DNA of 64,000 bases, taken from positions 1 to 64,000 of the forward strand of contig JAFLCW010000002.1 in the NCBI GenBank assembly GCA_017302165.1, written 5' to 3'. The position numbers and the translations under genes are program-made. The stretch comes from Alphaproteobacteria bacterium (GTDB lineage Bacteria > Pseudomonadota > Alphaproteobacteria > Micavibrionales > Micavibrionaceae). Below the pieces are notes generated by a model. That model did no database searches and was not told the DNA's origin. It saw only the letters and a program-made list of their open reading frames with translations. This document shows positions 47,307 through 56,973 of the stretch, piece by piece (within the stretch, counting starts at the first letter, position 1; each line of letters starts with the position of its first letter).

Positions 47307-47341
47307 GCGGGCATGGGGTGCCTTGCACCCGCGCTTAGGGG
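47300..47341 (+). promoter_or_regulatory. Leader hairpin / attenuator region of leuA
   Basis: CCCCTA (47300-47305) pairs with TAGGGG (47336-47341), then GCGGG (47307-47311) with CCCGC (47328-47332), enclosing an inner GGGTGC-CTT-GCACCC hairpin. An alternative stem CCCGCC-CCTA-GGCGGG (47296-47311) excludes the long one. Two mutually exclusive forms after a Leu-codon run suggest attenuation. No clear T-run follows, so the terminator part is uncertain. Confidence 0.5.
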
Positions 47342-47382
47342 ATGTTTCAAAAAAAATCATCATCATTTTTCAGGAGAGAAGC

Positions 47383-48942
47383 ATGTCACCCGTGGCAAAC
47401 ACAGAGAATAAAGACCGTATTATCATTTTCGACACCACCTTGCGGGATGGTGAACAATCCCCGGGATGTTCGATGAATCTGGATGAAAAACTCCGGATCG
47501 CGCGCATGCTGGATGAGATGGGAGTCGATGTCATCGAAGCCGGCTTTCCCATCGCCTCGCAAGGGGATTGGGAAGCGGTACATGAAATCGCCAAAATCTT
47601 AAAGCATTCCGTCGTGTGTGGCCTGTCGCGCGCCACGAAAAAAGATATCGACTCTGCCGCCCAAGCGTTAAAGCCTGCCTCGCGCCGCCGTATCCATACC
47701 TTTATTTCAACATCCCCCCTGCACATGAAATATAAACTGCAGATGGATCCAGGTGCCGTGCTGGACGCCATCGCCGAAAGCGTCATCCATGCGCGTCATT
47801 ACACGGATGATGTGGAATGGTCGGCCGAAGACGGGTCACGCACCGAAGATGATTTTTTATGCAAGGCCGTGGAAACCGCCATCAAATGCGGGGCGACCAC
47901 CATTAACATCCCCGATACGGTCGGGTACGCGGTACCGGATGAATATGCCCGCCAAATCATGATGCTCCGGGAACGTGTGCCCGATATCGACCGTGCCGTC
48001 CTGTCGGTGCATTGCCACAATGATCTGGGTTTGGCGGTGGCCAATTCGCTGGCGGGGGTGATGGCTGGTGCACGCCAGATTGAATGTACAATCAACGGTA
48101 TCGGCGAGCGTGCAGGTAATGCCGCCCTCGAAGAAGTCGTGATGGCCATGCGCACCCGCGCCGATAAAATGCCCTTCGTCAACAACATCAAAACCGACAT
48201 GATCACCAAAATGTCCCGCACATTGGCGACCACAGTCGGGTTTAACGTTCAACCCAATAAGGCGATCGTCGGTGCCAATGCCTTTGCCCATGAAAGCGGC
48301 ATTCATCAAGATGGCATGCTGAAGAATGCGGCCACCTATGAGATCATGACCCCTGAATCTGTCGGGCTAACAAAATCTGAGTTGGTATTGGGCAAACATT
48401 CCGGCCGGCACGCCCTCAAAAGCAAAATCACCGAACTGGGGTATGAGCTGGGTGACAATGCCTTTCAGGATTTTTTCAAACGGTTTAAAGATCTGGCCGA
48501 TAAAAAGAAAACCATTTTCGATGACGATATTATTGCGCTCATTGAAAACGAAGTCGCCACCGAACACGACAACATACAGTTTTTATCGCTATCGGTTCAG
48601 GCCGGCACGACAGGCCCGCAATTTGCCCGTCTGGAACTGGCGATTGAGGGTGAAAAAAAATCAGCCCTGGTCGAAGGTAACGGCCCCGTGGATGCGATTT
48701 TTAAGGCCATACGGGCAATCGTCCCGCATGAAGACGCCAAACTTCAACTCTATCAGGTGCATGCCGTGACGGGCGGAACCGACGCCCAGGCCGAGGTGAC
48801 GGTTCGCCTCGAAGAAGACGGCAAAACCGTCAATGGGTCGGGCGCAGATGCCGATACACTGGTGGCATCAGCGCGGGCGTATATCCATGCCCTCAACAAA
48901 CTCATCACCAAACGGGAACGCGCAAAACCAGAACACGCTTAA
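47383..48942 (+). CDS. leuA: 2-isopropylmalate synthase
   Basis: The start at 47383 (AGGAGAG upstream) gives 519 residues, normal for the long form. Marks: FDTTLRDGEQSPG near the N-terminus, SVHCHNDLGLAVANS (metal-binding HxH), and a C-terminal LeuA regulatory dimer domain from about 380, with KSALVEGNGPVDAIFKAI. It makes 2-isopropylmalate from 2-oxoisovalerate and acetyl-CoA, the first step of leucine synthesis. The regulatory domain usually gives leucine feedback inhibition, beside the leader-based control proposed upstream. Confidence 0.97.
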   Translation: MSPVANTENKDRIIIFDTTLRDGEQSPGCSMNLDEKLRIARMLDEMGVDVIEAGFPIASQGDWEAVHEIAKILKHSVVCGLSRATKKDIDSAAQALKPASRRRIHTFISTSPLHMKYKLQMDPGAVLDAIAESVIHARHYTDDVEWSAEDGSRTEDDFLCKAVETAIKCGATTINIPDTVGYAVPDEYARQIMMLRERVPDIDRAVLSVHCHNDLGLAVANSLAGVMAGARQIECTINGIGERAGNAALEEVVMAMRTRADKMPFVNNIKTDMITKMSRTLATTVGFNVQPNKAIVGANAFAHESGIHQDGMLKNAATYEIMTPESVGLTKSELVLGKHSGRHALKSKITELGYELGDNAFQDFFKRFKDLADKKKTIFDDDIIALIENEVATEHDNIQFLSLSVQAGTTGPQFARLELAIEGEKKSALVEGNGPVDAIFKAIRAIVPHEDAKLQLYQVHAVTGGTDAQAEVTVRLEEDGKTVNGSGADADTLVASARAYIHALNKLITKRERAKPEHA

Positions 48943-49029
48943 GTCCATTCATACCCTGCAACATCGAAGGTTTTACCCTTTTTTAATACGTTATGTATAA
49001 AATTTAAGGGTATTTGGCAGGAGGAGACT

Positions 49030-49335
49030 ATGTCAGTTGATTTTTCTTCGGGAATAGGTCTAGGTCGTGGTGACTTTATTAGTTCTGGCTTTAATGCTGT
49101 AGGTGGCCTTTCTGGTTCGCTGACAAGCCCAGGACTGACTGCTTCAGGCCCACAAGCTGGACCTGTTCAAGTCGCTAGTGCTGACCAATGGGGTCCTGCC
49201 TCTAGTGTTGGTCAGCACCCTGGAAATGGTGCTTTTTTTCCCGTCAGTGCGGATACTGGCAGATTAATAGTTGATGCCAAAACAGGTCGCGATGGTCTTT
49301 TGCCAGGCGTCAGAGTTACCTTTCCTAAGCCTTAA
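49030..49335 (+). CDS. Gly/Ser-rich small hypothetical protein (101 aa)
   Basis: Preceded by a very good ribosome-binding site (CAGGAGGAGACT). The protein is rich in Gly, Ser, Ala and Pro (GLGRGDFISSGFNAVGG, GLTASGPQAGPVQ), with no hydrophobic helix and no signal peptide. No family recognised. It might be a structural or disordered protein. It stands alone between leuA and the TorF gene. Confidence 0.6.
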   Translation: MSVDFSSGIGLGRGDFISSGFNAVGGLSGSLTSPGLTASGPQAGPVQVASADQWGPASSVGQHPGNGAFFPVSADTGRLIVDAKTGRDGLLPGVRVTFPKP

Positions 49336-49392
49336 GCTCGTACATTAAGGTTTTTCTAAAACCTTCACATACGCACGCACTTCATTCTTGAC

Positions 49393-49411
49393 CGTACGGA
49401 ATATCCGTACG
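49393..49411. other. Perfect inverted repeat upstream of the TorF-type gene
   Basis: CGTACGGA and TCCGTACG (8-base arms, 3-base loop ATA) 92 bases before the ATG at 49503. A CGTACGTA run also lies at 49493-49500, so CGTACG recurs near the start. Could be a regulator site or a weak hairpin terminator; there is no T-run. Confidence 0.4.
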
Positions 49412-49502
49412 ATCATGTTTGCTTAATGTTCAATGTGTATGTGACGTACTTCCTTATTCCCAACCTTTCCTGAATTCTTTTTTGCTGAAGGACGTACGTA
49501 TC

Positions 49503-50222
49503 ATGAAAAAAACCCTGCTGACGGCGATCTCTGCTGTTTCTTGCCTGACCGCTTTACCTGCCTTGGCCTTGGATGTGCCGGGGAATTTTACGGCCAATGT
49601 CGGCTTTACAACCGAATATTCCTTTCGCGGCCTGCAACAAAGCGATGAAGGCCCTGCCGTTCAGGGCGGCATTGATTATAGCCACGATAGCGGTTTTTAT
49701 GCCGGGGTATGGGGATCAAATGTAGATTTCAACGATGGCGACCAAGCCACCCTTGAAACGGATGTATACGCCGGGTTTACCGGGGAAACAGGTGGTCTGA
49801 CATGGGATGTCGGCGGTATTTATTACGCCTATCCGGGTGCCGATACGGCGCGTGAATATGATTTTTTTGAAATTGCGGCATCCGTCGGCCACGATTTTGG
49901 GTTCGCCAGTGCATCGGCGGCCGTAAATTATTCCCCCGATTTCTACAACGAAAGCGGAGATGCGTGGTACACGGCACTCTATGCTGACGTCCCGCTTCCG
50001 TATGATTTTAAACTGAGCGGGTCTTTGGGCCATCAAACCATCGATAACAATACGGCCTTTGGGTTTAAGGATTACACGGATTGGTCATTGGGTCTGGGAT
50101 ATAACCTTGAAGGGTTTGATCTGGCGCTGAAGTACGTGGATACCAGTCTGGATGAACCGGGTGAATGCGCAGACGGGTGCGATTCCCGCGTCATTTTCTC
50201 GGTCAGCAAGTCATTTCAATAG
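49503..50222 (+). CDS. TorF-family outer-membrane protein
   Basis: The start at 49503 has AAGGA upstream and begins a signal peptide (MKKTLLTAISAVSCLTALPALA-L). The mature 217 residues contain the TorF/TIGR02001 pattern: ANVGFTTEYSFRGLQQSDEGPAVQGGIDY, many aromatic-ended strands (GFYAGVWGSNV, AWYTALYADV) and a final strand VIFSVSKSF. A C-terminal aromatic is typical of outer-membrane barrels. Function in the family is described only as a putative porin. Confidence 0.85.
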   Translation: MKKTLLTAISAVSCLTALPALALDVPGNFTANVGFTTEYSFRGLQQSDEGPAVQGGIDYSHDSGFYAGVWGSNVDFNDGDQATLETDVYAGFTGETGGLTWDVGGIYYAYPGADTAREYDFFEIAASVGHDFGFASASAAVNYSPDFYNESGDAWYTALYADVPLPYDFKLSGSLGHQTIDNNTAFGFKDYTDWSLGLGYNLEGFDLALKYVDTSLDEPGECADGCDSRVIFSVSKSFQ

Positions 50223-50318
50223 ATTTATTGTCATAAATGTTGACGAGGGTGTCTAAAGATCGTATACATCGATCTTCAAAAAACGCATTTTTATATAACG
50301 ACAACAAGGATGTTTCAC

Positions 50319-50603
50319 ATGATCAATCAAAAAATCACGCTTCTGGGTTTATGTGCCCTTCTCATCAGTGCCCCAGCAATCGCCGCAGATACTCAGCCGA
50401 CAGGATCAAACCTAACGAAAGGCAGTAAATCCTATCAATCTTCACGTCCAGCACCGTCTGAGCAAGATTCATATCCCGCTAACACCGATGATGTTAGCCA
50501 GATTGAGCCTGCCGCTGGTGGGGATGAGACAACAACAACGGAAGATGCCCCTCAAGGGCAAAAATCCCTGCGCGAGGAAATGCGCCTGCCCCGTAAAAAC
50601 TAA
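50319..50603 (+). CDS. Small exported protein (94 aa)
   Basis: The ATG at 50319 has AAGGA upstream (50305-50309). A signal peptide of 22 residues ends AIAA-D. The mature part is hydrophilic and Ser/Thr/Pro/Asp-rich, with an E-rich C-terminus (REEMRLPRKN). No cysteine and no repeats. No family recognised; secreted or periplasmic. Followed by a terminator 27 bases on. Confidence 0.65.
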   Translation: MINQKITLLGLCALLISAPAIAADTQPTGSNLTKGSKSYQSSRPAPSEQDSYPANTDDVSQIEPAAGGDETTTTEDAPQGQKSLREEMRLPRKN

Positions 50604-50630
50604 AATCTTTTTCTGTCAATAAACATATTG

Positions 50631-50662
50631 AAAAACCGCCCTTAAATTAGGCGGTTTTTTTA
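50631..50662 (+). terminator. Intrinsic terminator
   Basis: AAAAACCGCC pairs with GGCGGTTTTT around a 9-base loop, followed by a T-run on the plus strand. Confidence 0.85.
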
Positions 50663-50744
50663 ATGCAGGCGTATGATTTTAAATCAGAAATACCTGTTAA
50701 AACACAAAAATTAAGTTAAAATGCTTCTAACGCATGTCGCGCCG

Positions 50745-50760
50745 TTAAAGTGTTTTTAAC
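50745..50760 (+). promoter_or_regulatory. CtrA-type binding site before the chemoreceptor gene
   Basis: TTAA-N7-TTAAC (TTAA 50745-50748, TTAA 50756-50759) is the full CtrA motif of alphaproteobacteria. It lies 75 bases before the chemoreceptor start. CtrA often controls motility and chemotaxis genes; here this is inference. Confidence 0.55.
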
Positions 50761-50834
50761 CACTTTGTTTCATCCTTCTCAAGTACCCCTGTCTTCTTTT
50801 AACTCAGACCCAAACCTCTGCGGGAGAATTTTTT

Positions 50835-53006
50835 ATGCTTAAGATCATCGATAATATCAAAATTTCCAAAAAACTGCCGATGATTATGGTGGCTTTGATG
50901 ATTGTGGGTATGGGGGTTCAAGGGTATGTGAGTTTCAAAGCAGAACATAAGATCGCTATAGATGATGCAAGGAATAAGCTTGAAGCACTAGTATCCGGGA
51001 GATCAAGCGCACTGCAGAGCTATCTGGGCAGTATCGAAACAGATTTAAGTACGATGGCAGAAAGCCCGTATGTGCGTAAAGCCCTTCAGGATTACATGGT
51101 GGCGTGGTCCGCGCTGGAAGAAGGACAAACCGAAAAACTGCAAAAAATTTATATTCAGGATAACCCACACCCTGCGGGGCAAAAAGAAAATCTGGATGCT
51201 GGTGCTGATGGTTCTCTCTATTCATCCGTTCATGCGCTGTATCATCCGTGGTTCCGTCATTTCCTGAGGCAAAAAGGATATTATGATGTGTTCCTGTTCG
51301 ATCCTAATGGTGATGTTGTCTACACGGTTTTTAAAGAGCTGGATTTTGCCACCAACCTTGTGTCAGGTCAGTGGAAAGATACGGATCTAGGGGCATTGTT
51401 CCGCCAGATTAAATCCAGCGGTTCTAAAGACACTCAATTTTATTATGATTTCAAACCATACAGCCCCAGTAACAACGTACCCGCCGCGTTCATTGGCCAG
51501 CCCATCTTTAATGATGACGGCAGTTTTGCCGGTGCCATTGCCTTCCAGATGCCGATCGCCAATATCAACAAGGTGATGCAACTGACATCCGGCATGGGTG
51601 AGAGCGGTGAAACATACTTGATTGGCCAAGACGGGTTGATGCGCAGTGACTCTCGCTTCATCAAAACCGGCGAAACATCCATCTTAAAAACCAAAGTCGG
51701 CGACGATGTCATCAAGCATGCCTATGATGGTAAAGATGGGGAAACAGATTCCGCTATTTTGATGGATTATCGCGGGGTCGAAGTCTTTAACGCTCATACC
51801 AATGTCGATTTCAAAGGCGTGCAATATGGCGTGATTGCCGAAATCGATCATGCCGAAGTCATGGCACCCGTTTATAATTCCATCCGGCACTCTTTATATG
51901 CCATGTTGGTTATTCTCGCGGTGTCGATTCTTCTGGTGATTTTGGTTGCTAGAAATTTAAGCGCACCCCTGACCCGCATGGTGGACGCCATGAAAAAACT
52001 GGCCAATGGGGAAAATGGCACGGCAGTGCCAGGTTTAGGACGCGGCGATGAAATCGGGGATATGGCCTCAGCCGTGCAGGTCTTCAAGGAAAATGCCCTG
52101 GAGATGGAGCGCCTGACTGCCGAGCAGGAGCGTCTTAAAAAACAAGCCGAAGAAGACAAAAAAATTGCTATGAATAAAATGGCTGATGATTTTGATGAGC
52201 GCACAGCCGATATCATTGCCGCGCTGGCCAGCGCGTCAACGGAACTTCAGGCGTCGGCCACGCAAATGAACAAGGCGTCAGATGAGACTTCTGAAATTTC
52301 AAATACGGTAGCCGCCGCCGCAACACAGGCCGATGCCAACGTCCAGACCGTGGCCGCCGCGACCGAGGAATTGACGGCGTCATCCCAAGAAATCGCGAGC
52401 CAAATTAGTCTGGTGGCCAATATGGCGACAGGTGCCTCACGTGATGCCGAAAGCACCAGCGTTGAAGTTAAAAAACTCCAGGATATGGCCGATTCCATTG
52501 GTGAAGTCGTGGGCGCTATCAAGGATATCGCCGAACAAACCAATCTTTTGGCGTTGAATGCGACGATCGAAGCCGCCAGAGCCGGTGAAGCCGGAAAAGG
52601 GTTCGCCGTGGTAGCCGACGAAGTTAAAAAACTGGCCAATGAAACCGCGCAAAAAACAGAGCAGATTGATGAGCGTGTATCCCGCATTCAGGCCGCCATC
52701 CATGGCAGTGTGACTGCCATGGAAAAAATCATCTCCAGCGTCAAGAAAATTGATGAAGCGACCACATCTGTTACAGCCGCCGTCGAGGAACAAAATGCCG
52801 CCACGGCAGAAATCGGCCGTAACGTGGCCGAAGCTTCTGTCGGGACACAGCAGGTTTCCCAAAACATTGTTGTCGTTAAGAATACGGCCGTTGAAACCGG
52901 TCAAGCCTCGCGCACCGTGTTAGACGCGGCCGGTGAATTATCCGTTCTATCCACTGATCTGAAAACACAGGTCGATCTGTTCCTATCAGAAATCAGGGGC
53001 AAATAA
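50835..53006 (+). CDS. Methyl-accepting chemotaxis protein
   Basis: The 723-residue protein has TM1 at about 16-34, a periplasmic double-Cache-like sensor domain (about 40-345; [31 protein letters not shown]), TM2 at about 355-373, a HAMP domain, and the cytoplasmic signalling hairpin with [19 protein letters not shown] and [13 protein letters not shown]. Extracellular binding of small ligands controls CheA through this hairpin. Both membrane helices and HAMP are in normal order. A CtrA-type site lies upstream and a terminator follows the gene. Confidence 0.95.
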   Translation: MLKIIDNIKISKKLPMIMVALMIVGMGVQGYVSFKAEHKIAIDDARNKLEALVSGRSSALQSYLGSIETDLSTMAESPYVRKALQDYMVAWSALEEGQTEKLQKIYIQDNPHPAGQKENLDAGADGSLYSSVHALYHPWFRHFLRQKGYYDVFLFDPNGDVVYTVFKELDFATNLVSGQWKDTDLGALFRQIKSSGSKDTQFYYDFKPYSPSNNVPAAFIGQPIFNDDGSFAGAIAFQMPIANINKVMQLTSGMGESGETYLIGQDGLMRSDSRFIKTGETSILKTKVGDDVIKHAYDGKDGETDSAILMDYRGVEVFNAHTNVDFKGVQYGVIAEIDHAEVMAPVYNSIRHSLYAMLVILAVSILLVILVARNLSAPLTRMVDAMKKLANGENGTAVPGLGRGDEIGDMASAVQVFKENALEMERLTAEQERLKKQAEEDKKIAMNKMADDFDERTADIIAALASASTELQASATQMNKASDETSEISNTVAAAATQADANVQTVAAATEELTASSQEIASQISLVANMATGASRDAESTSVEVKKLQDMADSIGEVVGAIKDIAEQTNLLALNATIEAARAGEAGKGFAVVADEVKKLANETAQKTEQIDERVSRIQAAIHGSVTAMEKIISSVKKIDEATTSVTAAVEEQNAATAEIGRNVAEASVGTQQVSQNIVVVKNTAVETGQASRTVLDAAGELSVLSTDLKTQVDLFLSEIRGK

Positions 53007-53025
53007 ATCTTTCAGCATACCTATT

Positions 53026-53055
53026 AAAAAAGCGCCAAAATCGGCGCTTTTTTTT
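53026..53055. terminator. Bidirectional terminator between MCP and UDG genes
   Basis: AAAAAAGCGCC pairs with GGCGCTTTTTT around AAAATC. T-runs follow on both strands, serving the convergent genes. Confidence 0.85.
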
Positions 53056-53695
53056 ATGTTAGATAGGTTTGAATATGGTCAAACACATCTCGAAACATAC
53101 GTTCCGTCAGGCGTCCCGTGTTGGTGTTATACCGCGAACAGTGATAACTATCGATTAGCAGAACATCCCCGATGTGGTGCATCGCCCCATGGGCAAATTT
53201 ATAGGCTGAGGCTTTTTGTCCCAGGGCTTTTAACACCGCATTATGTGACACTAACCCCAAAGATAAAATCACTTTTAGATTATTCATCGCCGCGATTTCA
53301 TTTTTTAGAAATGGCAGACAATTGGATATCTCATCTCCGGTGGGTTTGTTTTCCGGCGGGACACATTTCACCGCATTGGTAATCCGGCAATTCATGAGCG
53401 TTAGCCCGTCATCTGCCCGTTCTTGATACACGCCATGTGCCCAGCCATAATCAATCAAGGTCGCATACAATAGGTCTCCTGCCCAATCCCCTGTGAAGGG
53501 ACGGCCTGTGAAATTAGCCCCCTGAAGCCCCGGTGCCAACCCCACAATCAACAAGGCTGAATCGAGCGTACCAAAGGGGGGTACCGGCGCGTTATGCCGA
53601 TTGGGATAGGCGGCGCGGTTTTTCTGACGGTACGCCACTAGTCGCGGGCATATCGGGCAGTTCAGGCCAGGACAGAGCGGCGCAGGAGAAGACAT
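53054..53695 (-). CDS. Uracil-DNA glycosylase, family 5 (UdgB-like)
   Basis: The 213-residue protein has Cys near its N-terminus (CPGLNCPICPRL, three cluster-like Cys with others later), the catalytic-strand GLAPGLQGANFTGRPFTGDW, and the C-terminal SYHCSRYNTNTGRLT. This SRYN-type ending and the GLAPG start are those of UDG family 5 (UdgB). The iron-sulfur cluster ligands appear present. It removes uracil and related lesions from DNA. Convergent with the chemoreceptor gene. Confidence 0.85.
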   Translation of the reverse strand: MSSPAPLCPGLNCPICPRLVAYRQKNRAAYPNRHNAPVPPFGTLDSALLIVGLAPGLQGANFTGRPFTGDWAGDLLYATLIDYGWAHGVYQERADDGLTLMNCRITNAVKCVPPENKPTGDEISNCLPFLKNEIAAMNNLKVILSLGLVSHNAVLKALGQKASAYKFAHGAMHHIGDVLLIDSYHCSRYNTNTGRLTERMFRDVFDHIQTYLT

Positions 53696-53890
53696 AAAAT
53701 ATTCTTTCGGCAGAAGGGCTTAATTCATTGGGTATCGGGATCATAGAATTTTTTATCCGGCCGTCAATCAAAGCCTTTGAAACAGAACGACCTCCACGTT
53801 TGAAAAACACTTGAATCTCAGGGGTAAAAAGCCTATAAACCCCCATCTTCGTTGATTTTTTTGACCCATTTTGACTTTAAGGACATATCC

Positions 53891-54292
53891 ATGGCACGCG
53901 TGACCGTTGAAGACTGCATTGAAAAACTCCCCAACCGGTTTGAACTGGTCATGGTGGCGGCACAACGCGCCCGCAAAATTGGGTCTGGTTCTGCCCTGAC
54001 TCTGGATCGGGATAATGACAAAAACCCGGTTGTGGCCTTGCGCGAAATTGCCGAAGAAACCGTATCGATTGATGATCTAAAAGAAGATCTGGTGCGCGGT
54101 AAACAGAAAATCATTGCCATGGATGATGACGGTGCCGATGTCATTGACATGATGGATGGCGAGCAGGAATGGACAGCCCTGTCCCGTGATGATGCCAAAA
54201 TCGATATGGCATCGGATGATGACGAAGACGGTGACATCGCCGAAGAAGACACGGGTCTGGGTGATCTGGCCGGCGAAACCGACAAAGACTAA
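53891..54292 (+). CDS. rpoZ: RNA polymerase omega subunit
   Basis: The start at 53891 has AAGGA upstream. The 133-residue protein opens [30 protein letters not shown], the omega pattern, followed by [15 protein letters not shown]. It is longer than E. coli omega (91) by a Asp/Glu-rich tail (about 90-133), common in alphaproteobacteria. Omega helps beta-prime folding in RNA polymerase. No spoT/relA gene follows, unlike in many relatives; instead a hypothetical gene lies convergent. Confidence 0.95.
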   Translation: MARVTVEDCIEKLPNRFELVMVAAQRARKIGSGSALTLDRDNDKNPVVALREIAEETVSIDDLKEDLVRGKQKIIAMDDDGADVIDMMDGEQEWTALSRDDAKIDMASDDDEDGDIAEEDTGLGDLAGETDKD

Positions 54293-54304
54293 TTTACGCG
54301 ATAT

Positions 54305-54940
54305 TTAATAAGGATCATCCGGCAGGTCACTATGGCCTTGTCCGGTTTTAGGTCTTATGGGTCTGGCGAAGCTTGTGCCACTTCCGGCGCCCATGCCCCC
54401 CGGTCCGTTCATCACCGGCATCATCGCTGGCGTTACGGGTATTTTAGGCGCCACTTCCAGCAATCGCTGACGTACTAATTGCGGCACATATTGAAGGGCG
54501 GCAGGGTTCATCCCACGAAGCACACAGGCCGAACTCTGCTCATCCCCCAGATCTTCGCGGTGAATGGGTTGTGCGGCCACCGCTCTTTTCATAAATTGCT
54601 CAAAACCGACCAGTGATAATCTGGGCTTTTTTAAAATCGGCGACCCACCCCCAAAAGAACCGCCATAGGGGTCATTGAGATACATCAAAGGAACTTCGGC
54701 GGTTTCGGCCACCCTGCCGTCTGATAGGCTACTGACAAACATCCGGTGTGAAAATAACAACATATCCCGATGTTCTTCTTCGATCGGTATATTCAAATGA
54801 AGCGTGTCCCCGCTGGAAAATTCAAGCGTGATATCGAGGGTCTGTGCGTCCAGAATAATCCCGGCCACACCCCGCCCCAGCGGACTGTCACATAACAGGC
54901 CGCTTTCACCATAAGGGGTCAGGAAAAGATCGATATTCAC
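54305..54940 (-). CDS. Hypothetical protein (211 aa)
   Basis: A soluble-looking protein with a beta-rich N-terminal half (IDLFLTPYGESGLLCDSPLGRGVAG, LEFSSGDTLHLNIPIE) and a helical centre (SLVGFEQFMKRAV). The C-terminal 40 residues are Gly/Pro/Met/Ala-rich and probably disordered. No signal or membrane segment. No family recognised. It is divergent from the asnB-like gene with 65 bases between starts. Confidence 0.65.
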   Translation of the reverse strand: MNIDLFLTPYGESGLLCDSPLGRGVAGIILDAQTLDITLEFSSGDTLHLNIPIEEEHRDMLLFSHRMFVSSLSDGRVAETAEVPLMYLNDPYGGSFGGGSPILKKPRLSLVGFEQFMKRAVAAQPIHREDLGDEQSSACVLRGMNPAALQYVPQLVRQRLLEVAPKIPVTPAMMPVMNGPGGMGAGSGTSFARPIRPKTGQGHSDLPDDPY

Positions 54941-55005
54941 CTTGGCATCCTTTTTCCGCTATAAGAAGTAGCCGAATTACAGGGCAGAAAGCAAATAACC
55001 ATAAA

Positions 55006-56973
55006 ATGTGCGGTATTACCGGATACTTAAGTCTTGAAACGGCCCCTGACCGCGGGGCGATGACGGCACATGCCATGGCCATGCAAACCGCCATTGCTCA
55101 CCGGGGGCCAGATGATTTTGGCCTGTGGCAAGACCCGGACGTACCGCTGGTGCTGGCGCAACGACGTCTGGCGGTTATCGATCTGTCGCCAGGTGGGCAT
55201 CAGCCTATGATCTCTCACTCTGGGCGACACGCGGTTATTTTCAACGGCGAGATTTATAATTACCGTGATTTAAAATCAGATCTGCAAAATCAGGGTCGCA
55301 TTTTTAGATCCGAGAGCGATACCGAGGTTTTATTAGAAGCCATCGAAACATGGGGCTTAGAGCACGCCCTCACACGCATATCGGGCATGTTTGCCATTGT
55401 GTTGTGGGATAAACAAACGCGTACGATTCATTTTGTTCGAGACCGATTTGGTAAAAAGCCCCTGTATATCGGATGGGCAGGACAAAATTTATTATTTTCT
55501 TCTGAACTGAAATCTTTTCACGCACATCCGGCCTTTGTCCCTCAAATCAATCCTGACATTGTTGCGCTGTATATGCGCTATGGGTATGTGTGCGCGCCGT
55601 ATGCCATTTTTACACAGGTTTGGCAGTTGTTACCGGGCACGTGCCTGTCTTTGTCGGTGGATCATCTCTCTCCCGGACAGGCTCTACCTGAAAAAATGGT
55701 GGCTTTTTGGCATTTCCCCAGCGTCGTCAATTCTGGGAAACAAAATCCTTTCGTACAGAACGAAACAGAAGCAACCGCGCAGTTCGAATCCCTGTTAACC
55801 GAGTGCGTAGAACAACGCATGATTTCAGATGTACCCTTGGGGGCATTTTTATCCGGCGGAATTGATTCATCGCTGGTGGTGGCCTTGATGCAAAAAATTG
55901 CCACGGCACAAAAACAGGCGGCCGTGAAAACATTTTCGATTGGGTTCCATGAAAAATCATATGATGAAGCCACTCACGCCAAAGCCGTTGCCGCACATCT
56001 TGGGACAGATCACCGCGAATTTTACGTGAGCGCGCAGGATGCCCTGAACGTCATCCCCCAGTTACCCGATATCTATGATGAACCCTTCGCCGATTCATCC
56101 CAGATCCCCACCTATCTTTTATCCAAACTGGCGCGGGAACATGTGACCGTTGCCTTAACCGGGGATGGCGGGGATGAAATTCTGGGGGGATACCAACGCC
56201 ATACGCATATCCCGGCCGTGTGGCGTAAGATCGGGTGGATGCCCGCCATATTGCGCCGGGCGGCAAGCGGCATTGCACACTCTATTCCTGAAAAAATATA
56301 TAATGCGCTTCATCCCGGATATCCCCAGTTTGGACGCCGCATGCATCGCCTCGCCTATCTGGTCGGATTAAAAAACCCGGTCGATGTCTATGCCTATCTG
56401 GTAGGCGCATGGCCACAGGTGGACAAACTGGTACCCGGGGGGCAAATACCTTTAATTCCTCTGTGTGATCCTGATTGGCAGGCCGAAGGCTTAAATTTTG
56501 CTGAAAAAATGATGTATGGCGATAGTTTATCTTATCGTCCCAATGATTTGATGGTCAAGGTTGATCGTGCGTCCATGGCCGTGGCCTTGGAAACCCGGGC
56601 GCCGTTGATGGATCACACGTTAGCCGAGTTCGCATGGACATTACCCCATGACATGAAGGTCAAGGGCATGACCGGCAAATGGATATTACGGCAGATTTTA
56701 AAACAGTACGTTCCCTCCTCGCTCTATGAACGGCCTAAAATGGGCTTTGGGGTTCCGGTAAATGAATGGCTCCGTGGATCATTGAAATCATGGGCAGGCG
56801 ATTTGCTCTCCTCGGAACGTATTCGTGCGCAGGGGCTTTTAAACCCTGATCTTATTCAAACCGCATGGGACAATCACCAAAAAGGAATTGTCGTCGATGC
56901 CAACGCAACACAATTATGGTCGGTTCTGATGTTTCAGGCATGGTATGACCGCTGGATGAAAGGATCTTCATGA
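55006..56973 (+). CDS. asnB: Glutamine-hydrolysing asparagine synthase-like amidotransferase
   Basis: The 655-residue protein has Cys2 (MCGITGYLS), an Ntn glutaminase domain with AHRGPDDFG and RRLAVIDLSPGGHQPM, and an ATP-pyrophosphatase domain with SGGIDSS at 283-289. Length and pattern match AsnB, including the variants in exopolysaccharide clusters with PEP-CTERM/XrtA systems. Here a sugar epimerase gene and a glycosyltransferase gene follow with 4-base overlaps, so an amide transfer in a surface glycan is plausible; plain asparagine synthesis is also possible. Confidence 0.92.
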   Translation: MCGITGYLSLETAPDRGAMTAHAMAMQTAIAHRGPDDFGLWQDPDVPLVLAQRRLAVIDLSPGGHQPMISHSGRHAVIFNGEIYNYRDLKSDLQNQGRIFRSESDTEVLLEAIETWGLEHALTRISGMFAIVLWDKQTRTIHFVRDRFGKKPLYIGWAGQNLLFSSELKSFHAHPAFVPQINPDIVALYMRYGYVCAPYAIFTQVWQLLPGTCLSLSVDHLSPGQALPEKMVAFWHFPSVVNSGKQNPFVQNETEATAQFESLLTECVEQRMISDVPLGAFLSGGIDSSLVVALMQKIATAQKQAAVKTFSIGFHEKSYDEATHAKAVAAHLGTDHREFYVSAQDALNVIPQLPDIYDEPFADSSQIPTYLLSKLAREHVTVALTGDGGDEILGGYQRHTHIPAVWRKIGWMPAILRRAASGIAHSIPEKIYNALHPGYPQFGRRMHRLAYLVGLKNPVDVYAYLVGAWPQVDKLVPGGQIPLIPLCDPDWQAEGLNFAEKMMYGDSLSYRPNDLMVKVDRASMAVALETRAPLMDHTLAEFAWTLPHDMKVKGMTGKWILRQILKQYVPSSLYERPKMGFGVPVNEWLRGSLKSWAGDLLSSERIRAQGLLNPDLIQTAWDNHQKGIVVDANATQLWSVLMFQAWYDRWMKGSS

